DNA of 46,798 bases from Sphingomonas hengshuiensis. GTDB lineage: Bacteria; Pseudomonadota; Alphaproteobacteria; Sphingomonadales; Sphingomonadaceae. Both the position numbers and the translations under genes were made by a program. Below are positions 26,773-37,039 of this stretch, one piece after another. The stretch covers positions 1-46,798 of the forward strand of contig QFNF01000021.1 of NCBI GenBank assembly GCA_003240755.1. The letters run 5' to 3'. Below the pieces are notes generated by a model, which saw only the letters and a list, made by a program, of their open reading frames with translations, was not told where the DNA came from and did not search any database. Every line of letters begins with the position of its first letter. Position 1 is the first letter of the stretch.

Positions 26773-29250
26773 TTAGAAGCCGAACTTGACCGAACCGATG
26801 ATCGTGCGCGGATAGCCGACCGAGAAGTTCGGGTTGCCTGACAGCGCGTCGACCTGCGTGCTGATGTTGCCGAAATAGCGTTCGTCGAACAGGTTGCGGA
26901 CGTTCAGCGCCAGGCTGGTCTTGGCCAGTCCGTACTGTTCCAGGCTGAAGCGCGCGTCGAGGTCGACCAGCGTATAGGAGCCGACCACCACGTCATTCAC
27001 ATCGGTCGCAAAGCGTTCATCCACATATTTGCCCTGCACGCCGACATTGACCGGCCCGTAATTGAATTCGGCACGACCGCCGAACTGCCATTCGGGGGTT
27101 TCCGGAACCGACTTGCCCTTGGTCTGAGCGATCGCCGTTCCGGCGGTCTGAACGTTCGAGAGCAGTTCGGTGTGGGTGTACGATGCGATCGCGGTCAGGC
27201 CGAGCCAGTTGGTCGGACGGACAGTGACGGTGCCATCGAAGCCATAGCTGTCCACCGCACCGATGTTGCGGTCGAACGAGATGCCCTGGTCAAAGTCAAA
27301 CGAGGTTACGATGCGGTTCTTGTACTTGATGTACCAGCCGGTGAGCTGCGACTGGACGATGCGGCTGCTGTAACGGACGCCGAGATCGAACGAGTCTGTC
27401 TTTTCCGGCTGCACGCCGATGAACGGCGCGCGATACAGGTTGTCGGTGCGCGGCGCCGAGAAGCCCTTGGCATAGCTACCGAACATGCTGATGTTGGTAT
27501 CGGCGAAATTATAGGTGAAGCCCGCGTTCGGCAGGATCGCGTCGTACTTGTAGGTCGTTGCGAACGGAGCATAGTAGGGCGTGGCGCCGGTCGTCGGCAC
27601 GACGGCGTTCGGTGCGATGATGCGCAGCGAGGTGAGCGGCTCGCTGGTGCAATAGGCGAAGCCCGAACCGCGTGCCTCGATCGGGCAGTAGGTTTCGAGG
27701 TTACGTTTGAAGAACGGCGCGCGCAGGCCGACCTGCAGCGTGAACGCCCGGTCGAAGAAGCGACCGATGTATTCGCCCGACACCTGGTTCAGCAAGGCAG
27801 TCGACTTGCGGTCGCGCTGGCTGATCGTGAAGCCGTCGGCGGTCAGTACCGGTCGACCGTTGCGACCCGAGAAAATGTCCTCGGGCATGCCGTTCGAGAA
27901 AAGGTAGCCCCATTCGCCGGTCTGGCGATGATTCGCATTGTCGTAGGTATAGGCGACGCGGACGCGCTGGTCTTCATTGAAGTCGTAGCGCAGCGACGCA
28001 ATGCCAGTGTAGCGGTTGGTATTGGTGATATTCGGCGAGAAGAAGCGGACGGTATCACGGAAGTCACCGTCGCCGTTATAGTCGACGCCCGGCGACGTTG
28101 TCAGACTTCCCTTGGCACGCGCCGAATTCTCGGCCAGCGTCGAGGTGCCGCCGCCATGCGCCAGCGTGTACTGGTATGAGCCGTCGAGCGTCAGAGTCAG
28201 CTGATCGGTGAGCGAGAAGCGCGAGTTTGCGCGTACGTTGCCGGTATTCGACGGATTGACGCGGACGCCATAGTAGTTCGAGCAGTTGTTCGCTGCCTGT
28301 GCCGTGCCGTTGACCGGGGTCGGCGTCGAGCAGAACTCGTCATTCTCGAAGTTGTTGACGGTTTCGAACTGCTGTTCGTTCAGGTCGATGCGGATCGGGT
28401 TGGCGGGCGACGCATTGGCGTTCGCCGGGATGACGCCAGTACCGAACAGGGTGCGCATGTCGCCCACCGAAACCGAACGATAGAAGTTGTTGCGGTTCTC
28501 GTTATAATGGCCAGAGACGCGGATGAAATCGCCATTGTCGCCCAGCGGCTGGTAGATGCCGGCATTGAACTGCTGCTTGCGGATTTCGCCGGGGCCACGG
28601 AACTTGTCGTTCGACGCTTTCGATGCCGACAGGAAGGCGCGGGTACCGAACGAAGTCAGGTTGCCGGTTTCGATCAGGCCGAACACGCGGTGGAAATCGA
28701 AATCGCCGTATGAAGCGACCAGCGTCGCCGACAGTGTTTCCGATGGGATCAGCGTGCGATAGTTCACCGTGCCGCCAGCGGCCGATGCGGTCGGGCTGTC
28801 AACGTCGGTCGCGCCGAGGTTCACGTTGATTTCGGAAACCAGCTCGGGGTCGAGCTGCTGGTTCGAGTAGATCGCGTAGTTGCCCGAATCGTTCAGCGGA
28901 AAACCGTCGAACGTCAGCGAGACGCGGTTGCTGTCGAAGCCGCGGATACGGATATTGCCACCTGACGAACCAAACGGATCGCTCTGGGTGAAGTTTACGC
29001 CGGGAACGATGTTCAGCGCGTCGAGGACGGTGTTGCCAGGAGCCTGCTTCGCGATGAACTCCTGATCCAGCACGACGCGTGCCTTGGGGCTGTCGGGGAT
29101 TTTAATACCGTCGACGCCGTTGTCGGCGCGGCTGCCGGTCACGACGATCTCTTCCGATTCGAAATCGGTCGACCCGGTCGACTGCGCAAAGGCCGAGGCA
29201 GGGAGAAGGAGCGCGGCAAAGGCCACGCCGGCATAAAGCTTGGTGTTCAT
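26773..29250 (-). CDS. TonB-dependent outer membrane receptor
   Basis: 825 residues with a signal peptide (MNTKLYAGVAFAALLLPASAFA), a TonB box (SEEIVVTGSRA), a plug domain (TVLDALNIVPGVNFTQSDPFGSSGGNIRIRGFDSNRVSLTFDG, AAGGTVNYRT) and a beta-barrel ending in Phe (IIGSVKFGF), as outer-membrane barrels do. Substrate unknown: the neighbourhood gives no sugar or siderophore gene. It is a single gene with its own terminator, and codon use is more AT-tolerant than its neighbours, as often in strongly expressed receptors. The promoter must lie in 29251-29404, where an inverted repeat of GTGACG is present. Confidence 0.94.
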   Translation of the reverse strand: MNTKLYAGVAFAALLLPASAFAQSTGSTDFESEEIVVTGSRADNGVDGIKIPDSPKARVVLDQEFIAKQAPGNTVLDALNIVPGVNFTQSDPFGSSGGNIRIRGFDSNRVSLTFDGFPLNDSGNYAIYSNQQLDPELVSEINVNLGATDVDSPTASAAGGTVNYRTLIPSETLSATLVASYGDFDFHRVFGLIETGNLTSFGTRAFLSASKASNDKFRGPGEIRKQQFNAGIYQPLGDNGDFIRVSGHYNENRNNFYRSVSVGDMRTLFGTGVIPANANASPANPIRIDLNEQQFETVNNFENDEFCSTPTPVNGTAQAANNCSNYYGVRVNPSNTGNVRANSRFSLTDQLTLTLDGSYQYTLAHGGGTSTLAENSARAKGSLTTSPGVDYNGDGDFRDTVRFFSPNITNTNRYTGIASLRYDFNEDQRVRVAYTYDNANHRQTGEWGYLFSNGMPEDIFSGRNGRPVLTADGFTISQRDRKSTALLNQVSGEYIGRFFDRAFTLQVGLRAPFFKRNLETYCPIEARGSGFAYCTSEPLTSLRIIAPNAVVPTTGATPYYAPFATTYKYDAILPNAGFTYNFADTNISMFGSYAKGFSAPRTDNLYRAPFIGVQPEKTDSFDLGVRYSSRIVQSQLTGWYIKYKNRIVTSFDFDQGISFDRNIGAVDSYGFDGTVTVRPTNWLGLTAIASYTHTELLSNVQTAGTAIAQTKGKSVPETPEWQFGGRAEFNYGPVNVGVQGKYVDERFATDVNDVVVGSYTLVDLDARFSLEQYGLAKTSLALNVRNLFDERYFGNISTQVDALSGNPNFSVGYPRTIIGSVKFGF

Positions 29251-29385
29251 AAGTCCCCTTTGAATCGCAATGCTTGCTGGCGCGACTCGTACGCTGGTTC
29301 AGGCGGTGTCGTTCACCGTCCCGGCGCCAATGGACGCGCCATATTTCGATTTTGCGACAACAGGAAGCGGGGAACTCAGTCTGTT

Positions 29386-31645
<2,260 letters not shown>

Positions 31646-31663
31646 TCAAGAGCCGTTTGCTGG

Positions 31664-33715
31664 CTACGGCTCGCGCCGCCGGATCGTCACCCGGCGCTCG
31701 ACCGCGATGGGATGGTCGAAATGCAGCCCCGCCCGGCCGTCCTCGGCCCAGCGCACCGTCGCCGCGACCCAGTGGCCGCCCCCGGTGTCGATGCGCACGG
31801 TCGACCCGATCGCCCCGTCGTCGAAATCGACCAGGTCGATCAGGGCGCCGGTGCTGGACAGGTCGCGGATGCGCGCCGGGCGGCGGGCGCCGTTCACCTC
31901 GATCGTGGTCGAACGCAGCATCCGGGTGCGCGGTGCGCGCTCCACCTTCGGCCCCTGCGGGGTCAGCGCGCCGCCCTCCGCCATCAACCGCGCCGCCGCC
32001 CCGGCCGTGCCGACCGGCGCGCCATAGACGAAGCCCTGCACGTCGGTGCAGCCAAGGTCGCGCAGCGCCGCCAGTTCGTCGTGATATTCGATGCCCTTGG
32101 CGGTCGTGTCGATGCCCAGCATGTCGGCCATCGTCGCGATCGCGCGGATGACGGCGGCGTTGCGCCCTTCGGGATCGCCGACCCCGCGCACGAACGACGG
32201 GTCGATCTTGATCCGGTCGAACGGCAGGCGGCGCAGGCACGTCATCGACGCCGGCCCCGCCCCGAAATCGTTGAGCGCCAGCCGGACGCCGATCCCGCGC
32301 AGCGTGGCAAAGACGCCGATCGCGGCGCGCATGTCGCGCAGCACGCTCGCTTCCTCGATATCCAGCTCCAGCCGGTCCGCCGCCAGCCCCGACCGGGCCA
32401 GCGCGTTGGCGATGATCGCGGGCAGCGCCGGATTGGCGAACTGCGCCCCCGACAGATTGACCGACAGCCGCGCAGCACCCGGCCACGTCGCCGCATCGTG
32501 GCAGGCGGTGCGCAATACCCATTCGCCGATCGGCTCGATCAGCTTGGACTCCTCCGCCACGCCCAGGAACTCGCCGGGGATCAGCAGCCCGCGCGTGGGG
32601 TGCTCCCAGCGCAGCAGCGCCTCGAACCCGCAGATCCGCCCCCCGTCGAGCGAGACGACCGGCTGATAGACGATGCGCAACTGGTCGAGCGACAGCGCGA
32701 GGCGCAGATCCTCCTCCATCTGTCGCCGGGTGCGCGCACCGTCGAGCATGGCATCGTTGAAGAAGCGCGCGACGCCGCGCCCGGCATCCTTGGCGGCATA
32801 GAGCGCGAGATCGGCATGGGCGACCAGCACGTCGGGCGTCGCGCCATGATCGGGCGACACGGCGATGCCGACCGAACAGCCGATCGATGCCGAGGTGCCG
32901 TTCAGGAAATAGGGCTGCGACAGGCTGGTGATGATCGCGCGGGCCAGCGCCGCCATCTCCGCGCGATTGCCGATGCGCGGCAGGATCACCTGGAACTCGT
33001 CCCCGCCCAGCCGCCCGACCAGCCCGGCATCGGCGACGACGCGGAGCAGCCGCTGCGCGACCTGCTTCAACAGCGCATCGCCGACCGGGTGGCCCATCGT
33101 GTCGTTGACCGCCTTGAACCGGTCGAGGTCGAGCAGGAACAGCGCGGTGCCGTCATAGCCCGGCTGCGCCAGCGTCTGTTCCAGCGACAGGCGCATCCGC
33201 TGGCGATTGGCGAGGCCGGTCAGGCTGTCGAACAGCGCGAGGCGGGTGATCGCCGCATCCGACTGCCGCACCGCCGCCATGTCGGTACCGGTGCCGACGA
33301 ACCCCTCGAACCGGCCATAGGGGTCGGTGAACGGGCTGCCCGATACGGTCCAGTTGCGCTCGCCCTGCCCCGGCGCGGCGGGGGCGACGGCGTAATCGGT
33401 AAAGGCGGTGCGCGCCGACAGGTGAAAGGCGATGGTCCGCTCGGCATCGTCGAGGCCCGATTCGCTGCCCGCGATTCGCAGCATGTCGACCAGCGGGGAA
33501 CCGATCGGATCGATGCCCGCCGCCCCGAACACCGCGACGATCTTGTCGCTCAGATAGGTCAGCCGCCCGTGCCGATCGGTCTGCCAGAACCAGTTGGGAC
33601 CGTGGTTTTCCGCCTCGTGCAACAGGCGCCCGGCGCGGTCGGCGGGCATGCGTTCGCCGCCGTCGGTCCGCTGGACCCACGATCGCAACGCCGCCTTCAA
33701 CCCACCGTTCGTCAA
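31664..33715 (-). CDS. PAS-GGDEF-EAL-PilZ cyclic-di-GMP protein with a degenerate EAL domain
   Basis: 683 residues from a TTG at 33715 with AAAGGA six bases upstream. The frame stays open far upstream but would run through fumarase on the other strand, so that is rejected. A PAS domain (about 38-150: NWFWQTDRHGRLTYLSDK) is followed by a diguanylate cyclase domain with intact GGDEF (237-241) and FKAVNDTMGHPVGD; the RxxD inhibitory site is missing. The EAL domain keeps EAL (365-367), Asn420 and Lys503, but the DDFGTG loop reads NDFGAG (482-487), and the general-base Glu of AEGVE is Lys540 (TAKGIE). A PilZ domain (about 593-675) has DLSSTG. Expected: active cyclase, inactive phosphodiesterase, c-di-GMP binding at PilZ. 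No transmembrane segment. Confidence 0.92.
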   Translation of the reverse strand: MTNGGLKAALRSWVQRTDGGERMPADRAGRLLHEAENHGPNWFWQTDRHGRLTYLSDKIVAVFGAAGIDPIGSPLVDMLRIAGSESGLDDAERTIAFHLSARTAFTDYAVAPAAPGQGERNWTVSGSPFTDPYGRFEGFVGTGTDMAAVRQSDAAITRLALFDSLTGLANRQRMRLSLEQTLAQPGYDGTALFLLDLDRFKAVNDTMGHPVGDALLKQVAQRLLRVVADAGLVGRLGGDEFQVILPRIGNRAEMAALARAIITSLSQPYFLNGTSASIGCSVGIAVSPDHGATPDVLVAHADLALYAAKDAGRGVARFFNDAMLDGARTRRQMEEDLRLALSLDQLRIVYQPVVSLDGGRICGFEALLRWEHPTRGLLIPGEFLGVAEESKLIEPIGEWVLRTACHDAATWPGAARLSVNLSGAQFANPALPAIIANALARSGLAADRLELDIEEASVLRDMRAAIGVFATLRGIGVRLALNDFGAGPASMTCLRRLPFDRIKIDPSFVRGVGDPEGRNAAVIRAIATMADMLGIDTTAKGIEYHDELAALRDLGCTDVQGFVYGAPVGTAGAAARLMAEGGALTPQGPKVERAPRTRMLRSTTIEVNGARRPARIRDLSSTGALIDLVDFDDGAIGSTVRIDTGGGHWVAATVRWAEDGRAGLHFDHPIAVERRVTIRRREP

Positions 33716-33835
33716 CCCGCATCCTTTCGTGACTGGCGACGATGGTAGCGGCGCATCGTGAACGAATTCTTTGCAAGCGGCGGCTCGTACCCTGTAGGGC
33801 GACAGGAAATTCAGAGCCGATATGGATGCTATGCG

Positions 33836-35356
33836 ATGACCGTCACCATCACCGAAGCCGATCTGATCGACAGCGTCGCTGATGCGCTGCAGTTCATCAG
33901 CTATTATCACCCGATGGATTATATCCGCGCGCTGGGCGAAGCCTATGCCGCCGAGACGAGCCCGGCCGCCAAGGATGCGATCGCGCAGATCCTGACCAAC
34001 AGCCGGATGTGCGCGGAGGGGCATCGCCCGATCTGCCAGGATACCGGCATCGTCACCGTGTTCGTCAAATGGGGGCAGGATTGCCGCCTCGACAGCGACC
34101 GGTCGTTGCAGGAGGTCGTCGACGAAGGCGTGCGCCGGGCGTATCTGCACCCCGATAACAAGCTGCGCGCCTCGATCCTCGCCGACCCGGCGTTCACCCG
34201 GCGCAATACGAAGGACAACACGCCCTCGGTCCTGCATGTCGAGATGGTGCCCGGGAGCAGGGTCCATGTCGACGTCGCCGCCAAGGGCGGCGGTTCGGAA
34301 AACAAATCCAAGTTCAAGATGATGAATCCGTCCGATTCGATCGTCGACTGGGTGCTGGAGATGCTGCCGCAGATGGGGGCCGGCTGGTGCCCGCCGGGCA
34401 TGATCGGCATCGGCATCGGCGGCACCGCCGAAAAGGCGATGCTGCTGGCCAAGGAATCGCTGATGGCGCCGATCGACATGGGCCAGTTAAAGGCACGCGG
34501 GCCGCAGAACGATGTCGAGGCGCTGCGCATCGAATTGATGGACAAGGTCAACGCGCTGGGTATCGGTGCGCAGGGGCTGGGCGGGCTGTCGACCGTGCTC
34601 GACGTCAAGATCCTCGACTGGCCGACGCATGCGGCGTCCAAGCCGGTGGCGATGATCCCGAACTGCGCCGCGACCCGCCACGCACATTTCACGCTCGACG
34701 GCAGCGGCCCGGCCTATCTCGAAACGCCGAACCTTGCCGACTGGCCGGACGTCAACTGGACGCCGGACAAGGCGGCGATCCGCGTCGATCTCGACACGCT
34801 GACCCCGGAAGTCGTCGCGACGTGGAAGCATGGCGACCGGTTGCTGCTTACGGGTAAGATGCTGACCGGCCGCGACGCCGCGCATAAGCGGATCGCCGAC
34901 ATGCTGGCGCGGGGTGAGGAACTGCCCGTCGATTTCCGCGGGCGCGTGATCTATTATGTTGGACCGGTCGATCCGGTCGGCGAGGAAGTGGTCGGCCCGG
35001 CCGGCCCCACCACCGCCACCCGCATGGACAAGTTCACCCGCATGATGCTCGACCAGGGCCTGCTGGCGATGGTCGGCAAGGCCGAACGCGGCGCGGATGC
35101 GACCAGGGCGATCGCGGAAGCCAGGTCGGCCTATCTGATGGCGGTCGGGGGCGCGGCCTATCTGGTCGCCCGCGCGATCAAGGGGTCGAAGGTCGTCGGC
35201 TTCGCCGACCTCGGCATGGAAGCGATCTACGAGTTCGAGGTGCAGGACTTTCCCGTGACCGTCGCGGTGGACAGCGAAGGGCAGAATGTCCACCACCTCG
35301 CACCGCTGGTCTGGCGGGAGAAGATCGCGAAGGAGCGGCTGCTCGAGGGGGCGTAA
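33836..35356 (+). CDS. Class I fumarate hydratase (iron-sulfur)
   Basis: 506 residues, FumA/FumB type. It interconverts fumarate and malate in the citric acid cycle using an oxygen-sensitive [4Fe-4S] cluster. Candidate ligands are Cys67 (PICQDTG), Cys185 (GAGWCPPGMIG) and Cys277 (MIPNCAATRHAHF). The alpha part (TNSRMCAEGHRPICQDTGI, GIGIGGTAEKAMLLAKESL) and beta part (LLLTGKMLTGRDAAHKRI, IYYVGPVDPVGEEVVGPAGPTTATRMDKF) are fused, as in this class. The start at 33836 (MTVTITEADL) is chosen for similarity to the family; the frame runs further upstream, and no strong ribosome binding site lies at the expected distance. Single gene; divergent from the GGDEF-EAL gene and followed by repeats. Confidence 0.95.
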   Translation: MTVTITEADLIDSVADALQFISYYHPMDYIRALGEAYAAETSPAAKDAIAQILTNSRMCAEGHRPICQDTGIVTVFVKWGQDCRLDSDRSLQEVVDEGVRRAYLHPDNKLRASILADPAFTRRNTKDNTPSVLHVEMVPGSRVHVDVAAKGGGSENKSKFKMMNPSDSIVDWVLEMLPQMGAGWCPPGMIGIGIGGTAEKAMLLAKESLMAPIDMGQLKARGPQNDVEALRIELMDKVNALGIGAQGLGGLSTVLDVKILDWPTHAASKPVAMIPNCAATRHAHFTLDGSGPAYLETPNLADWPDVNWTPDKAAIRVDLDTLTPEVVATWKHGDRLLLTGKMLTGRDAAHKRIADMLARGEELPVDFRGRVIYYVGPVDPVGEEVVGPAGPTTATRMDKFTRMMLDQGLLAMVGKAERGADATRAIAEARSAYLMAVGGAAYLVARAIKGSKVVGFADLGMEAIYEFEVQDFPVTVAVDSEGQNVHHLAPLVWREKIAKERLLEGA

Positions 35357-35373
35357 GTCCGCCCCCTCCGTCC

Positions 35374-35459
35374 TTCCCGCGCAGGCGGGAATCCATACGC
35401 GCTGACGGTTCGGATGGAAGCGCGGGCGTTGCGCCTATGGGTTCCCGCCTGCGCGGGAA
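35374..35459. repeat. 18-bp inverted repeat pair, extragenic palindrome element
   Basis: Bases 35374-35391 (TTCCCGCGCAGGCGGGAA) and 35442-35459 (TTCCCGCCTGCGCGGGAA) are perfect complements 50 bases apart. Each arm is itself nearly palindromic. The pair starts 18 bases after the fumarase stop and may end that transcript. Confidence 0.85.
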
Positions 35460-35502
35460 CGTCGACGGGGGGTGGACATGCGGATCGCTGCCTCCCAACC
35501 TC

Positions 35503-35596
35503 CGTCATCCCGGCGAAGGCCGGGATCCACCGGGCCGCGTAGCCGAAGGGTTCGGCGCTTGCGGAACCTTGGATCCCGGCCTTCGCCGGGATGACG
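35503..35596. repeat. 27-bp inverted repeat pair, extragenic palindrome element
   Basis: Bases 35503-35529 (beginning CGTCATCCCGGCGAAGG) and 35570-35596 are perfect complements over 27 bases with a 40-base centre. Each arm contains the small palindrome CCCGGC..GCCGGG. This is the sphingomonad-type repetitive extragenic element, likely of REP type. No transposase is present near it. Confidence 0.88.
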
Positions 35597-35630
35597 GGTA
35601 TGGCAGGGAGGCCGCTTTCCCTCACGTCAC

Positions 35631-35647
35631 CCCGGACTTGATCCGGG
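35631..35647. repeat. Third, single-unit palindrome in the fumarase-otsA gap
   Basis: CCCGGACTTGATCCGGG: arms CCCGGA/TCCGGG with a five-base centre, 16 bases before the otsA stop. It is a different sequence class from the two neighbouring pairs and has no partner within the gap. With them it fills the 306-base region 35357-35662, in which I see no gene. Confidence 0.7.
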
Positions 35648-35662
35648 CGACGGGTAGAGCAG

Positions 35663-37039
35663 TTATTGCGTCTCCGCCGTCAGCGCCGCGATGAAGCGCT
35701 TGCGCCACCAGATCACATCCTCGTCGACGACATTGTCGATCATCGCCTGCCACCGGTCGATCCGCTCGGCGCGCGGCATGCGCAGCGCCTTGTCGATGCC
35801 GTCGGCGATATCCTCGGCGCTGTAGGGGTTCACCATCAGCGCGCCGACCGACAATTGCTGCGCGGCACCGGCAAAGCGCGACAGGATCAGTACGCCGGGG
35901 TCGCGCGGGTCCTGTGCCGCGACATATTCCTTGGCGACCAGGTTCATGCCGTCGCGCAGCGGCGTCACCAGCCCGATCCGCGCGGCGCGGTAGATTCCGG
36001 CCAGCACCTCGCGCGGATACCCCTTGTTCACATACCGGATCGGTACCCAGTCGGTATCGGCATAGGCCCCGTTGATCCGCCCCGACATCTGTTCCAGCGT
36101 GTTGCGGATGTCGCGATAGGTCTGCACCGCGGTGCGCGACGGCGGCGCGATCTGCAACAGATATACCAGCGCCCGCCGGTCGGGGTGGTTCTGGAGAAAG
36201 CGTTCATAGCCCGAGAAGCGTTCGGGCAGCCCCTTTGAATAGTCGAGCCGGTCGACCCCGACGATCAGGCTGCGCCCGACCGCGCTTTCGAGCTGGTTGA
36301 GCTGTGCCGCGCGCGCTACCGGGCCGGCGGCCCCGGCGATGAAGTCCTTCGCCTCGATCCCGATCGGGCAGCTTATGGCGCAGATGGTGCGCCCGCCGAC
36401 GGTGACGCGATTGCCATCGATCGTCCCGCCCATCTCCTCGCGGACATAGTTGAAGAAGCTGTCGAGCCATTCCTCGTTCTGGAAACCCACCACGTCATAG
36501 GCGAACAGCGCCTCCACCATGCGGCGATGGTCGGGCAGCGCGGTCAGCAGTCGGCGCGGCGGCCAGGGGATGTGCAGGAAGAAACCGATGCGGTTGGTCA
36601 CGCCCTGCTGGCGCAGCACCCAGCCGAGCGGGATCATGTGATAGTCATGCACCCAGACCAGGTCGTCGGGTTCGATATGCGGGCCGATCCGTTCGCCGAA
36701 CACGCGGTTGACCCGTTCGTAACCGCCCTGGAAATCGCGTTCGAACTCGGTCAGGTCGAGCCGGTAGTGGAACAGCGGCCACAGCGTCCGGTTGGCGTAA
36801 CCGTCATAATATTCCTCGACGTCCTGCTCGCTCAGATCCATGACCGCGCTGGTGACGCCGCCATAGGTCTGGAACCGCAGCTCGCGATTGTCGCTGGTGT
36901 CGCCCGACCAGCCGAACCAGATGCCGTCCTCTTCCGCCAGCGCCGCGTTCAGCGCGACGGCAAGGCCCCCCTGCGCGCCGCCGCCGGTGCCCGGCTGCGG
37001 CGCCTGTACCCGGTTCGAGATGACGATCAGCCGACTCAT
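35663..37039 (-). CDS. otsA: Alpha,alpha-trehalose-phosphate synthase (UDP-forming)
   Basis: 458 residues, GT20 family. It joins UDP-glucose and glucose 6-phosphate to trehalose 6-phosphate. Signatures are LIVISNRVQAP with GGLAVAL, IWFGWSGD, FHYR, VWVHDYHMIPLGWVLRQ, GFFLHIPWPP, FQNEEWLDSFFNY, VDRLDYSKGLPER, and RDGMNLVAKEYVAAQ with GVLILSRFAGAAQQL. The ATG at 37039 overlaps the stop of the GH15 gene (ATGA), so it is coupled as the third gene of the operon. Trehalose is a common osmo- and desiccation protectant, and such operons are often under general stress control; no promoter element could be assigned. Confidence 0.96.
   Translation of the reverse strand: MSRLIVISNRVQAPQPGTGGGAQGGLAVALNAALAEEDGIWFGWSGDTSDNRELRFQTYGGVTSAVMDLSEQDVEEYYDGYANRTLWPLFHYRLDLTEFERDFQGGYERVNRVFGERIGPHIEPDDLVWVHDYHMIPLGWVLRQQGVTNRIGFFLHIPWPPRRLLTALPDHRRMVEALFAYDVVGFQNEEWLDSFFNYVREEMGGTIDGNRVTVGGRTICAISCPIGIEAKDFIAGAAGPVARAAQLNQLESAVGRSLIVGVDRLDYSKGLPERFSGYERFLQNHPDRRALVYLLQIAPPSRTAVQTYRDIRNTLEQMSGRINGAYADTDWVPIRYVNKGYPREVLAGIYRAARIGLVTPLRDGMNLVAKEYVAAQDPRDPGVLILSRFAGAAQQLSVGALMVNPYSAEDIADGIDKALRMPRAERIDRWQAMIDNVVDEDVIWWRKRFIAALTAETQ

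Noticed and set aside
33716..34267. Upstream extension of the GGDEF-EAL gene
   Set aside because: It would run antisense through the 5' part of fumarase; the TTG at 33715 with AAAGGA explains the start.
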